Origin: Gnetum montanum | Taxonomy: Eukaryota > Streptophyta > Gnetopsida > Gnetales > Gnetaceae | DNA: 64,000 bases | Direction of reading: 5' to 3' | Assembly (NCBI GenBank): GCA_015680685.1 | Contig: MNCI01033474.1 | Location: 473,361 to 537,360, forward strand | Part shown: piece after piece, positions 1 to 9,452 of the stretch | How the letters are laid out: each line of letters begins with the position of its first letter | Position numbering within the stretch: position 1 is the first letter of the stretch | Notes under the pieces: model-generated | What the model was told of the DNA's origin: nothing | Seen by the model: only the letters and a program-made list of their open reading frames with translations | Databases searched by the model: none | Position numbers and translations under genes: made by a program

Positions 1-724
1 GGAACTCAAAAAGTATATCAAATCTTAGAGCAAATATCTCCAAAATTATGATAGATATTGAGATGAAATTTTAACTGAACATAGCGACCTATTCTACCTG
101 TTAAATAAATCATGGAAGCATCATCATAATTTCAGCAAGAATTTCAATATTTCATCATCAATTCATCAATTTTTCATTAATACATCAATTTATTAATAGT
201 CATCAACATCATTCATCATTATTTACTCAATCTTAGAAGTTGAATAGTCTTGGCTTAATAACCCTAGGTCACAGGTTTGATTCTACTAGGTAGCACTAAG
301 TTATAATTTTTTATAAATCTTGAGGTATACTAATGTTTCAATTATTTTGGGTTTCAACACCTCTTTGTCCTCGCCCAAAAAAAAACTTTAACACACATTT
401 TTTTTTCATTTCTTTGGTTTAGTTTGAAAATTTTTATTTTTTTTAAATTAGAGTACAATACTTTGGGATTGAATCTTTGACTTGTCAATTAGGGGGTGGA
501 GTGGAGGTGGTGGTGAAATCCTAAAAGATTTATAATATAGGTACACCCCAAGATATATAGTCTAATTAGAGTTTTATAACTCAGCATTGCCTACTAGAAT
601 CAAATCCATGACTTGGAGTTATAAATTTCAAGTCACATGCTCTAACAAAGTGAACTATACCTTATTGAAAAAGTAGTAATTATAATACTATTTAATCAAG
701 ATTAAACTTTAAAAGAAGTTTGAG
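1..724. other. AT-rich non-coding sequence
   Basis: I see no gene here. The stretch is AT-rich with simple ATC/ATT runs (about 120-230) and poly-T tracts. It probably contains further internal sequence of the retroelement whose 3' end follows, but nothing in it could be aligned by eye. Confidence 0.5.
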
Positions 725-1173
725 TTGCCACTATGTGTTTATGTCCTTATTGCACTCCTTAAGATAGAAAGAATTTTTTTTTCCCACAAATCAAATGTTT
801 CTGCAACTACCCTACCCATGCAAAGTGCTGACTCCATCAAACATTGGAACATTAGCATGGATGACACAACATCCTCGGACCGAAGAGGAGAAACTCCAGG
901 CCATACTTCAATGCCATCAAGCCCCGAGACTTGGAGCACAAGACAAAGGGAAAGCACCTATGGAGGAGCCATCACCACCAGGAACTACATGAGTTCCACC
1001 AATTTTGTAGCTGTAGAACATTCTTTGTGCTATGTCTCAATTTTGTTTTGATTCCACACTGTAGCATAAACCCATTCTCACCATTCAATAATCCCATACC
1101 TATCCACTGTGTAATCAATGGAACTTGTTCTCACTGTAACTCAAGGACGGGTTTTCATTCAGTCGTGGGGGTA
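725..1173 (+). pseudogene. 3' end of internal region of TGATGA-family LTR element, with conserved C-terminal ORF tail
   Basis: The plus-strand frame at 795-992 encodes a tail starting MFLQLPYP, containing EEEKLQAIL and ending MEEPSPPGTT before a stop. It closely matches the tail of the minus-strand ORF at 9453-9644 (MFLQLPCP, EEENLQALL, MEEPSPTNTT), so the two are copies of one element-encoded protein. The 3' untranslated part is also shared; both copies have an AATAATCCCATACCTA-like string. The region ends in a purine-rich polypurine-tract-like sequence (CGTGGGGGTA) directly before the LTR. The rest of this element lies to the left of the window. The protein family is not one I can name. Confidence 0.65.
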
Positions 1174-1982
1174 TGATGAGTCGCGATTTTAGTCAATCGC
1201 GATATCGCGTATGTGATATTGCATACGTGATATCGCAGCCTGTCTTCTCATCTATAAATAAGAGGTAGACAGCTTCGATAAGGGGGAGTTTTTAGTTCTT
1301 AGTTTAAGTCTTAAGTTTTATGTAGCTCTTCTCTTAACCCTTCTCTCCTAGTGCATGCCCGTAGTGTGATGATTGTAATTGTATGGTATCCTTATTCGAG
1401 TGTGACGTACCTGGACATGCACATGATCGGAAATCAAGATCGAGATTACTTCATCATTGTAGCATTCACTTAGTTTAATTATTTATTTAATTTTTATTTA
1501 CTACTTTCTTAGTTAATATCTCTTCACCCTAAACTCCTATTAAACGCGAAATGAGTACAACTTGATCACAAGCATTTAAGTGTGACTACTTAGTAACCCA
1601 GTAGCATACCTAGGATCTGCACTTGGTAATCCCAGTGGTAGTCGTGCACGAGGTCTAAGATGTGTACGGATGATTGAGGAACGAATGTTCATCACACTTA
1701 GGCTAGCTTAGATTCTCTCTCACCCTCTCTCTCTTAGCTTAGTCAATATTATTTTCCATTATCTTCAGGAGTAGCATTAGTATAGAAACACATCATACAC
1801 CTCACCTTGGACTAAACCATACAAGACAAAGCTAATACTAGTTCAGGTGAGAAGACAGCGAACTGCGACCTAAGAGTAACTATCTAGATACTACAACCAG
1901 CCCGTCTGCGGAGTTCAACCAGATCATGCGTGAAACGCTCCTATTCGTATGGTTGAATGTAAGGGTACCTCGCCACTCATCA
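1174..1982 (+). repeat. 3' LTR (copy A) of TGATGA-family retroelement
   Basis: It starts TGATGAGTCG and ends CGCCACTCATCA, the termini shared with the solo LTRs at 15272-16258 and 18148-18992. A polypurine-like tract sits immediately upstream, so this is a 3' LTR. A TATA-like box (CTATAAATAAG) lies near 1252, preceded by a cluster of GATATC palindromes (1195-1240). The 5 bases on either side (gggta, attac) do not match, as expected when the other end of the element is elsewhere. Confidence 0.8.
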
Positions 1983-2289
1983 ATTACGTACTAGAATCAA
2001 ACCATCATTTGAAATTACCAAATCAAGAGTCTTACTACTAGGCTAACACCTCATTACAAGTATGTTGATCTAACAAGGGCCTAAGTCCCATCAAAACTAT
2101 ACCATCCTTAAGGCTTTCATCGCATACTTTATTTTGTTATCATTATGTTTTATGAAAGTATAATAAAAGTTATGTCATCAAGGTGTCCATAGTCATATTG
2201 TTCCAATTCTGAGAACCCTGTTGCATCAACTGAAAAACCATCTTCAACACTAGTAAGTTTTTTCTTCTCATGTTGCTTTGAAGTTTTAT
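1983..2289. other. short intergenic stretch
   Basis: Unclassified DNA between two LTRs. I see no coding or structural signal. Confidence 0.4.
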
Positions 2290-2294
2290 CTCTC

Positions 2295-3148
2295 TGATGA
2301 GTGACGAGGTACCCCTACACTCAACCATACGAATACAAGTGTTTCACGCACGATCCGGTCGAATTCCAAGGACTAAGTGCTTATGCACCCTTGTGGAACA
2401 AGGATGGGTTGGTTGACCGTTGTCTTCCCAAACCTACTTGTATGTCACGATTGTATGGTTAAGTAAGTTTGAGGCATATGATTTTATAGCTTTTATGTTT
2501 TTATGTCCTGCTACTAATAAGGGAGGAGAGAGAGAGATAACTAAATGACTAATTTAACTTAACTACTGATTAACTAGGCTTTAACTAATCCTGACACCGG
2601 TATCCGTTCTCACTTTCCATACACATCTTGAACCAGCGCAACACTACTAGGATTACCAAACACTAATCGTTACTAGGTTACCAAGTGTTACACGCATGCT
2701 CGAAGTGATCATACTATGTATGCTAATAACAGAAATGTAAAGTGCATAAAATAAAATAAAATAAATGAAAAAGAAAATAAAATAAAATAAATGATGAATA
2801 CAAGAGCTCGTCTTTATTGCCGTACACAAGGCATGCTCAGGTACACAATGCTCGAATAAAAATCCGTCCACACTTAGACCTCCTGCGAGCACTTGGAAAA
2901 TACTCTAACTTAACTCCTAAAAGACTTCCAAAAGACTTCCCTTGAAAGACTTCCTTCCAAGACTTCCTCCCTAAATTGTGCACCTGAGCACTGTATTTAT
3001 AGGCTTGGGAGCAACTACTCTAATAATTAGAAAAACTACCACTCTAATTTTAGAGAAACTGGCACTCTAATTTTAGAGAAATTGCCACTCTAATAATTAG
3101 AAAACCTACCACCCTAATAATTAGAATAAACTGCTACCGCTCTCATCA
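2295..3148 (-). repeat. Solo LTR (copy D), minus orientation, TSD CTCTC
   Basis: The reverse complement starts TGATGAGAGC and ends GTCACTCATCA, matching the family termini. It is flanked by a perfect 5-bp direct repeat CTCTC (2290-2294 and 3149-3153), so it is a solo LTR left by LTR-LTR recombination. On the minus strand a TATA box (CTATAAATAC) lies near 2995-3004. Its U3 differs from that of copies A-C: about five imperfect 30-bp repeats of CCACTCTAATTTTAGAG type (about 3013-3130) replace the GATATC palindromes. Confidence 0.85.
3013..3130. repeat. Imperfect ~30-bp tandem repeats in U3 of solo LTR D
   Basis: Roughly five diverged units with the core ACTCTAATTTTAGAG or ACTCTAATAATTAGA follow one another. 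Each core is partly self-complementary (TCTAAT..ATTAGA). They lie directly upstream of the minus-strand TATA box, the position of an LTR enhancer. Confidence 0.6.
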
Positions 3149-3153
3149 CTCTC

Positions 3154-3966
3154 CTTAATACTCATCATGTAATGTACTCTAATTTTTTTTATTATTAACA
3201 TCATTTTTGGGGTTTCATATCCCCCCACTCTCAAAGATAGGATGAGCTTAAGGAGGTAACACTTTAATAATATTTAAAAATAATATCCAAGTTATTTTTA
3301 TTATCATTGTCTTTACTTTGTTAGCTTGCAATATCCTTTTAGGATAGGTAAGAAGGATGAGATGCTTAACCTTTATTTAAGGGAAGCAACATAATTGGTA
3401 AGCTTGTGGCCTTATTTCTAATGGGTTGTGACTTCAAACCATGCCTTAAACAATGAGGTATTTGGCTAGTGGTAAGACTTTTTATTTGGAAGATCTAAGT
3501 TATGGGTTCAATTTTGGTGGGCAATGTTGAGTTATAAAGTTGTAATTTGACTATGTGTCTTAGGGGTAAATATTGTAAAAAAATGTGTCAGATTCCAACA
3601 TCCCACCCCATAACCCAACCTTGGACCTTGTAAGTTCCTAGGTATTTAATTTAATATCAATCTATTGGTTGTTAAATCATTTAATTATCAATTAAGCAAC
3701 CACCCCATTTATATTACAAAATTATCAAAGTTTTTAAAAAGTTTACTAATTTACATGCAAAAGCATCATCATCATCATCCTAACCTTATTCAAATAAAAA
3801 AAGGTCAACTAATATATCCAAAATCCTGAAATAAAATAAAATTCTATTATTAGTTTATCATCATTCTATTGAAAGGAACCTATAAAATGATAATGATCCA
3901 AACTTTCTTCTACCTTTTCCATCATCCATTTGCGAAAGTCCATTTATAATGAAGCAAAACAATTGT
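3154..3966. other. AT-rich non-coding sequence
   Basis: No gene or clear mobile-element boundary is visible. An imperfect ATC run lies near 3764-3780. Confidence 0.4.
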
Positions 3967-4323
3967 TTAAATAAAAGTTATGCTACCTACCTTGAATTTC
4001 CCTGTTTCAAAATTCATAGAATACAACATGCAAGTTCCTACCAAAAACCCTTGTAGCACCATAAGGATGACCTCTTCCAACGCAAGAAAAGAACCACAAA
4101 GATATTGCAAACAGTAGGAAAAGCGACCCAAAGCGATGCCATGCCCTGTCTCTTCATGAAAGGAAATACACGTCGCATTCACCGAAAAGGTATCTTTGAG
4201 CATTCCAACCATACCAAAGGTCATCAAATGCACCGGAATACCAACCACATCTGACTTGCAGGTGATATCGGACTGGTCGGTAAAGAACAAACAATTTTTA
4301 TTGCAGGGTTGAAAAACACGCAT
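3967..4323 (-). CDS. Unrecognised 118-codon open reading frame
   Basis: An uninterrupted minus-strand frame begins MRVFQPCNKN and ends VGSITFI. It is rich in Cys and hydrophobic residues (segments near YCLQYLCGSFLALEEV and VILMVLQGFLVG). I do not recognise a family. There is no obvious promoter, and the surroundings are retroelement debris. It may be a chance frame or a fragment of a decayed element. I keep it because it is longer than most random frames in this AT-rich stretch. Confidence 0.2.
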   Translation of the reverse strand: MRVFQPCNKNCLFFTDQSDITCKSDVVGIPVHLMTFGMVGMLKDTFSVNATCISFHEETGHGIALGRFSYCLQYLCGSFLALEEVILMVLQGFLVGTCMLYSMNFETGKFKVGSITFI

Positions 4324-4512
4324 AAAGAATCTATACCCTTGTCCTTACACGATCTCATTGTCCGTGATAACAATCATAAGAATATCACGCGGCATATACC
4401 ATCCTTACCTTCACCCTTTAACTATTAATTTCATTTACTCTTAAAAATTTCTTTTTTGGATCCCTACCTGCATTGCACGCGGATGTGATTCACATGCGAT
4501 ACCCTCCATCCA

Positions 4513-4720
4513 CAAGGCCACTCTATGGTGGTTAGTAAGCATCCAACTTACCAATTCTCATTTTATTTACCTAAACTCTTATCATCAAATTATGTAAAGA
4601 AGATGCTCTTTGTCTACAAGGCCACTCACTCTGATGTGGTTCTTAAGTATCCAACTCAGCAATTTTCATTCTATTTTCTTAAAATCTTCTTATTGAATCA
4701 TGCAAAGATTGCAGAGCATG
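4513..4720. repeat. Diverged two-copy direct repeat, ~104 bp
   Basis: CAAGGCCACTC starts at 4513 and again at 4617. Each copy goes on through a GTATCCAACTCAGCAATT-like string and a TTTATTTAC/TTCTATTTTC string to ATGCAAAGA-like ends. The copies are clearly related but diverged, so this is an old tandem duplication. Confidence 0.6.
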
Positions 4721-4989
4721 TTGGAACCCAAAAGCTCATCAGAATCAGTATCAAACTTATAGCTTGAAGTTTCTAATTCACTAATCTTACAATACAAACA
4801 TTTCAATTCTTAGTTTTTTAAATTATAAGGACATCCTTTTGAGTGATAGTAAAGTATTAGTTTCACTCACCGACCAACCTTCCACAACCCACCCCACCCC
4901 ACCGGCAAATGAGCATCTAGCCTTTCCTTTGGAATATATGATGCATATTAGTTTTGGAAGCATAGATAGTTGCCATGCCATTGATGTAA

Positions 4990-5545
4990 AGAGGGAAGAG
5001 CTGAGAAAAGTGTAAGGCCAATGAGGCAGCGGCGAATAGACAGAGATGGAATTGTGTGGAGCTCTGTGCTTTTTGGAAGGGCCCTGCCCTGGATTTCACC
5101 TGCCTGCCTTTTGGTGATTTGCATTTTCTAGGTATTGAAAGCGACGCCAAATTTTCTAACAAGTGCTGTTTCATTCCGGGAGATTTGCAGGGATCTCGGT
5201 ATGTGCCCTGTGGGCCCCGTTTGCGTGATTTGAATACGGTCGACACGTGGCACGCGGTAATTGGGTGGATTTTATCTTCTTCCGCGGTCACGCGGGCCCA
5301 CCACCTCGCGGGCCCACGCGGCTTTTGACTATATTATCTCTGTGGTGGTGATGACGACGACGTTTGTTTGTCAGTTGGTCGTCACGTTTTTTATTATTGC
5401 TTGTGCGGTGTAAAGGTTGCTGATGATGCCTTTGCTTTATTATTGTTTTTTTGAAAAGGGGAATCGGAATGTCCAACGCGGGATGGTCGGCCTCAATTTT
5501 GGCGCGTGCGTGTTAATCGGATTAAACCGTGAATGGGTTTGGATT
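4990..5545. other. GC- and CpG-rich island without a recognised gene
   Basis: Composition shifts abruptly to GC-rich in this otherwise AT-rich region. It contains a G-box-like CACGTGG (5244-5250), GCGGGCCCAC repeats (5292-5320) and a W-box-like TTGAC. Frames run open on both strands (5056-5328 plus, 4917-5291 minus), but neither resembles a protein family I know. It could be the promoter or first exon of a host gene, or a captured gene fragment. Confidence 0.35.
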
Positions 5546-6252
5546 ATATGATTTGTTTTGTTTTTGTATTATTTCGTTTAATGATTCCGCTTTGGTACAG
5601 TATTGTGAGGTTACATGTTCCAACCTTTTACGAGGGTTGTCTTGGTTTTTCAATACGTCCTTGCACGCATGTCTAGTGATGCATGGTACAGTGCCTCACA
5701 GTGCTTCCATTCTAAGAATAATGCCATTTAATGAGTTTGTGAAAACATTGGAACTCATAAAAATTATCCATGTGTACATATTTTAAATTTGAAATTGAGA
5801 CCAAATTCTTGCTCACGTTTGAGATTTTTTGGATTTAGTGGACGTGTTTCAAAATTGTATTTACTATTTTTTAATTTCAAATCGTGTATTTAATACTTAG
5901 ATGTAAACTTTGAAAGGATAATAATATCAAGGAAGTTTCTATTCTTGACATTAATTAAAGGTTACAATGATAGTAAAGAAATAAGGGATATAGTAATTTG
6001 GTAATTGCCTCAAAACACATGGCTGGAGAATATGTGGTGAGTGATGTTCAAATCCATGCCCTTAAAATAGAATATTACACAAATGTTTAAAATATTATAT
6101 TCTTATTTTAAATAATTTCGCAATGAATTACACTATGGTTTACATAACCAAAATTCTATAAAAGTATTATTCATGCTATATGTTATTCTATCAATGAGGC
6201 ATTACTTGGTTTGTTAGAGCATATTGTGATTTCTAATTTACAAGTTTGATTT
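5546..6252. other. AT-rich non-coding sequence
   Basis: No coding, RNA or repeat signal recognised. Confidence 0.4.
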
Positions 6253-6253
6253 T

Positions 6254-7146
6254 GGGGGGGGGGGGGGGGGGGGGGGCNNNNNNNNNNNNNNNNNNNNNNN
6301 NNNNNNNNNNNNNNNNNNNNNNNNNNNNNNNNNNNNNNNNNNNNNNNNNNNNNNNNNNNNNNNNNNNNNNNNNNNNNNNNNNNNNNNNNNNNNNNNNNNN
6401 NNNNNNNNNNNNNNNNNNNNNNNNNNNNNNNNNNNNNNNNNNNNNNNNNNNNNNNNNNNNNNNNNNNNNNNNNNNNNNNNNNNNNNNNNNNNNNNNNNNN
6501 NNNNNNNNNNNNNNNNNNNNNNNNNNNNNNNNNNNNNNNNNNNNNNNNNNNNNNNNNNNNNNNNNNNNNNNNNNNNNNNNNNNNNNNNNNNNNNNNNNNN
6601 NNNNNNNNNNNNNNNNNNNNNNNNNNNNNNNNNNNNNNNNNNNNNNNNNNNNNNNNNNNNNNNNNNNNNNNNNNNNNNNNNNNNNNNNNNNNNNNNNNNN
6701 NNNNNNNNNNNNNNNNNNNNNNNNNNNNNNNNNNNNNNNNNNNNNNNNNNNNNNNNNNNNNNNNNNNNNNNNNNNNNNNNNNNNNNNNNNNNNNNNNNNN
6801 NNNNNNNNNNNNNNNNNNNNNNNNNNNNNNNNNNNNNNNNNNNNNNNNNNNNNNNNNNNNNNNNNNNNNNNNNNNNNNNNNNNNNNNNNNNNNNNNNNNN
6901 NNNNNNNNNNNNNNNNNNNNNNNNNNNNNNNNNNNNNNNNNNNNNNNNNNNNNNNNNNNNNNNNNNNNNNNNNNNNNNNNNNNNNNNNNNNNNNNNNNNN
7001 NNNNNNNNNNNNNNNNNNNNNNNNNNNNNNNNNNNNNNNNNNNNNNNNNNNNNNNNNNNNNNNNNNNNNNNNNNNNNNNNNNNNNNNNNNNNNNNNNNNN
7101 NNNNNNNNNNNNNNNNNNNNNNNNNNNNNNNNNNNNNNNNNNNNNN
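6254..7146. other. Poly-G run (23 G) followed by an assembly gap (869 N)
   Basis: Twenty-three consecutive G (6254-6276) and one C lead directly into N at 6278-7146. Any open frame across this interval is meaningless. The G run at the gap edge is typical of failing sequencing or gap-closing and should not be read as biology. Confidence 0.95.
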
Positions 7147-7600
7147 AGGTAACCACCACGGACACACTTTAGAGAGGATAGTAGGGTTGATTTTAACGTT
7201 GGTCCAGTCTATGTGAGTGTGTACAATTTGCCAGGCCCTCCAAATGCTTTTGAAAACATGAGATCCGGGAAGAATGATAGTGAGGGGGGAAAGAATCCAA
7301 TTAACGAAATGGATGTCTTGCCAGAAGGGCTTATTTTTAGGAAAGGCTTGATGAAGCCTTAATTGGAGGAGGGTCCCTATAATATTTGAGGCATCTAAAT
7401 GTTGTACCAACCACTTAGCAACCAGGGTAATTCCTTGCTTATAGGAGTTCAAAAGGCCTAAGCCACCCTTATTCTTGGGGAGAGTAACAATAGTCCAAGC
7501 AACACGATGAAAACCTTTTTGAGAGTCCTTGGAGGACCACATAAAGTCACGGAATAACCGTTCTAGCTTCTGGTAGGCAGCTTGATTTTGACAAGCATGC
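7147..7600 (-). pseudogene. LINE (non-LTR retrotransposon) ORF2 fragment, C-terminal to RT
   Basis: The minus strand reads through a conserved plant LINE segment downstream of the polymerase: FRDFMWSSKDSQKG, then VAWTIVTLPKNKGGLGLLN, then KQGITLVAKWLVQHL, ending KVCPWWLP at the gap edge. The GGLGLLN..QG..L..KW pattern is typical of the thumb/post-RT region of LINE reverse transcriptases. The rest lies in or beyond the N gap. A plus-strand relative at 19060-20540 shares the GGFGLIN and PWWLP segments. Confidence 0.8.
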
Positions 7601-8171
7601 TAATTTGATACACTACTATGTTCTTTTTAAGTTCTCCAAAAGTATATATATCCTAAGGTACATATAGTCAAATAGTTTCAATTCCAAGATCACACATTAC
7701 ATGTCCTAGGGTATATATGATAGAGTCCTAGTTTTGATAACATTTTTAATAATTTCTAAATAATTAACTTATCATATATTCATGTAATTAAATTCCTAAG
7801 TAATATTATTTTCATAGCTCTTAAAATGAGTATGAATTTTATATAAGTCACAAGCTTGATTCTAATACATTGTATTGAAATATAATATTGTTTTTTAAAC
7901 TACCAATGAAATACGTAAGATAGGTCATAGATCTAGTTATGCAAGTCAGGATATATTTAAATTTTAGAGTTGATATCTGATAGGTTAAAAACGACTAACT
8001 TATGTCTAGTAAAATATTCAATTTTAGTTTTACATTTGAATGAAAAGAACAACAAAATCCAAATAAAACCTAAATGGAAATAACATGAACAATCTTTAAC
8101 AAAACCCATGATTTTTGTTTGATTAAAAGACATGAATATAAGAGATGGTCTAATTAATTTCTTATCAAATT
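7601..8171. other. AT-rich non-coding, possibly intronic
   Basis: No gene seen. It directly precedes the first copy of the 225-bp duplicated segment. If that segment is intron sequence, as its second copy suggests, this stretch may be more of the same intron. Confidence 0.3.
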
Positions 8172-8396
8172 TGTTATTTTTAATAGCAAAATAAATTTTA
8201 TTTACGTTTTCATGATTATTAGTATAACTTGGATTATTATTATTATTTTGTTATCAACAAGTGAACTATATAACAATAGCTCATTAATATGTACCAAACT
8301 AATTAAATTTGTAACCTTACCCATTAACTAATACATTTTTTGTAGCAATAGAAAGGCAAGTTTGGTTTTTGTCATAATTAGAACTATTACTATATA
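8172..8396 (+). repeat. 225-bp duplicated segment, copy 1
   Basis: It runs from TGTTATTTTTAAT to ATTACTATATA and reappears at 16724-16948 with about five mismatches by my reading. Copy 2 is followed at once by AG and an exon, so the segment is probably the 3' end of an intron. Here the intron end is followed by seven bases and then the minus-oriented LTR at 8404. Confidence 0.85.
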
Positions 8397-8403
8397 TACC
8401 CCT

Positions 8404-9256
8404 TGATGAGCGGCGAAGTGCCCCTATGCTTAACCATACAAATCACAAGTGTTTACGCATGATCCGATTAAATTCCATGGATGGGACTAGTTGTGGCATC
8501 TAGACTATTATGCTTTGATCGTAATTCGTTGTCTCCCCACTTGGACTAGTGGTAGCAGTGTCAACTATGGTTTAGTCCAAAGTGAGGCATATGAGCTTGT
8601 TCCTAATTCTATGCTACTCTTGATGACGGTAAAAAGATAGATTAATTAAGCTACATAGCAATGGAAAACAAGATCTAAATTAGCCTATGGCAATGAGTAT
8701 CTACACTTAATCATCTGTACATGTCTTGGACTTCGTGAGGCTACTTTTGGGATTGCCAAGTGTATGTCACTAATTGTGCCAAATGATACACTTATGGATT
8801 ACCAAGTGCTTCCACTTAAATGCTCATGATTAAGGTGTACACATTCCGCTTAATAATAGAAATAGTAAATAATAATGAATGGAAATATTTAACTAAAAAA
8901 TGCAGTAAATAATGAAAGCAACAATAATCCAAGTGGATGCTACAATGATGAGAGTAATCTCAATCTTTATTGCCAGTCATGTAATGTGTCCAAGTACGTC
9001 ACACCCAAATAAAGGTGTTGTATGATTACAAACATCATACTGCAAGGCATGCACTGGGAATAACAAACTTTACAAGAGGAAATTGAAAACTAAAACTATC
9101 TTCCTGACTACTGTCTACTAATTACTATTTCATCCAAGTACCCAAGCAACATAGTTATAGGAAAAACCCAGATGAGGCAACGTTGGGTATCTGACATCGC
9201 TTATTGGCTCTGACATCGAGTATGCAATGTTGGGGCCACTGCATGACGATTCATCA
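8404..9256 (-). repeat. 3' LTR (copy E) of a long minus-strand TGATGA-family element
   Basis: The minus strand starts TGATGAATCG (at 9256) and ends TTCGCCGCTCATCA (at 8404), the family termini. The stretch just upstream on the minus strand (9257-9275) reads as a polypurine-like AGTAGTGGGACTA, matching the AGTCGTGGGGGTA before LTR A, so this is the 3' LTR. A TATA-like box is less obvious here. Flanking 5-mers (cccct, tagtc) do not match, as expected for one LTR of a longer element. No matching 5' LTR was found to the right. Confidence 0.75.
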
Positions 9257-9275
9257 TAGTCCCACTACTGAATAA
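9257..9275 (-). other. Polypurine-tract-like sequence of element E
   Basis: On the minus strand the bases before the LTR read TTCAGTAGTGGGACTA, parallel to TTCAGTCGTGGGGGTA before LTR A. The position and purine content fit a plus-strand primer for reverse transcription, slightly degraded. Confidence 0.5.
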
Positions 9276-9452
9276 AAACTCATCCTCAAGTTAAACAAAA
9301 TGAGGAACAAGTTCTTTACAAAATATTGGTAGGTATGGGATTATTGACTAACTTAAACAATGAAAAAAATAATTGACTATTTGCATGCTACAATGGCGCA
9401 ATACAAAAATGGGACATGTTATTATAAAATAAAAAAAACAAGACTGGGAAGC

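Noticed and set aside
5056-5328. 90-codon plus-strand frame in the GC-rich island
   Set aside because: GC-rich DNA keeps frames open by chance; the opposite strand is equally open (4917-5291) and no family motif is visible.
6233-7542. Three long frames crossing the N gap
   Set aside because: They exist only because N codons are read as open. The sole real content is the LINE fragment right of the gap.
8172-8396. The 225-bp duplicate as a MITE
   Set aside because: No terminal inverted repeats or matching target duplication; the second copy behaves as an intron end before a coding exon.
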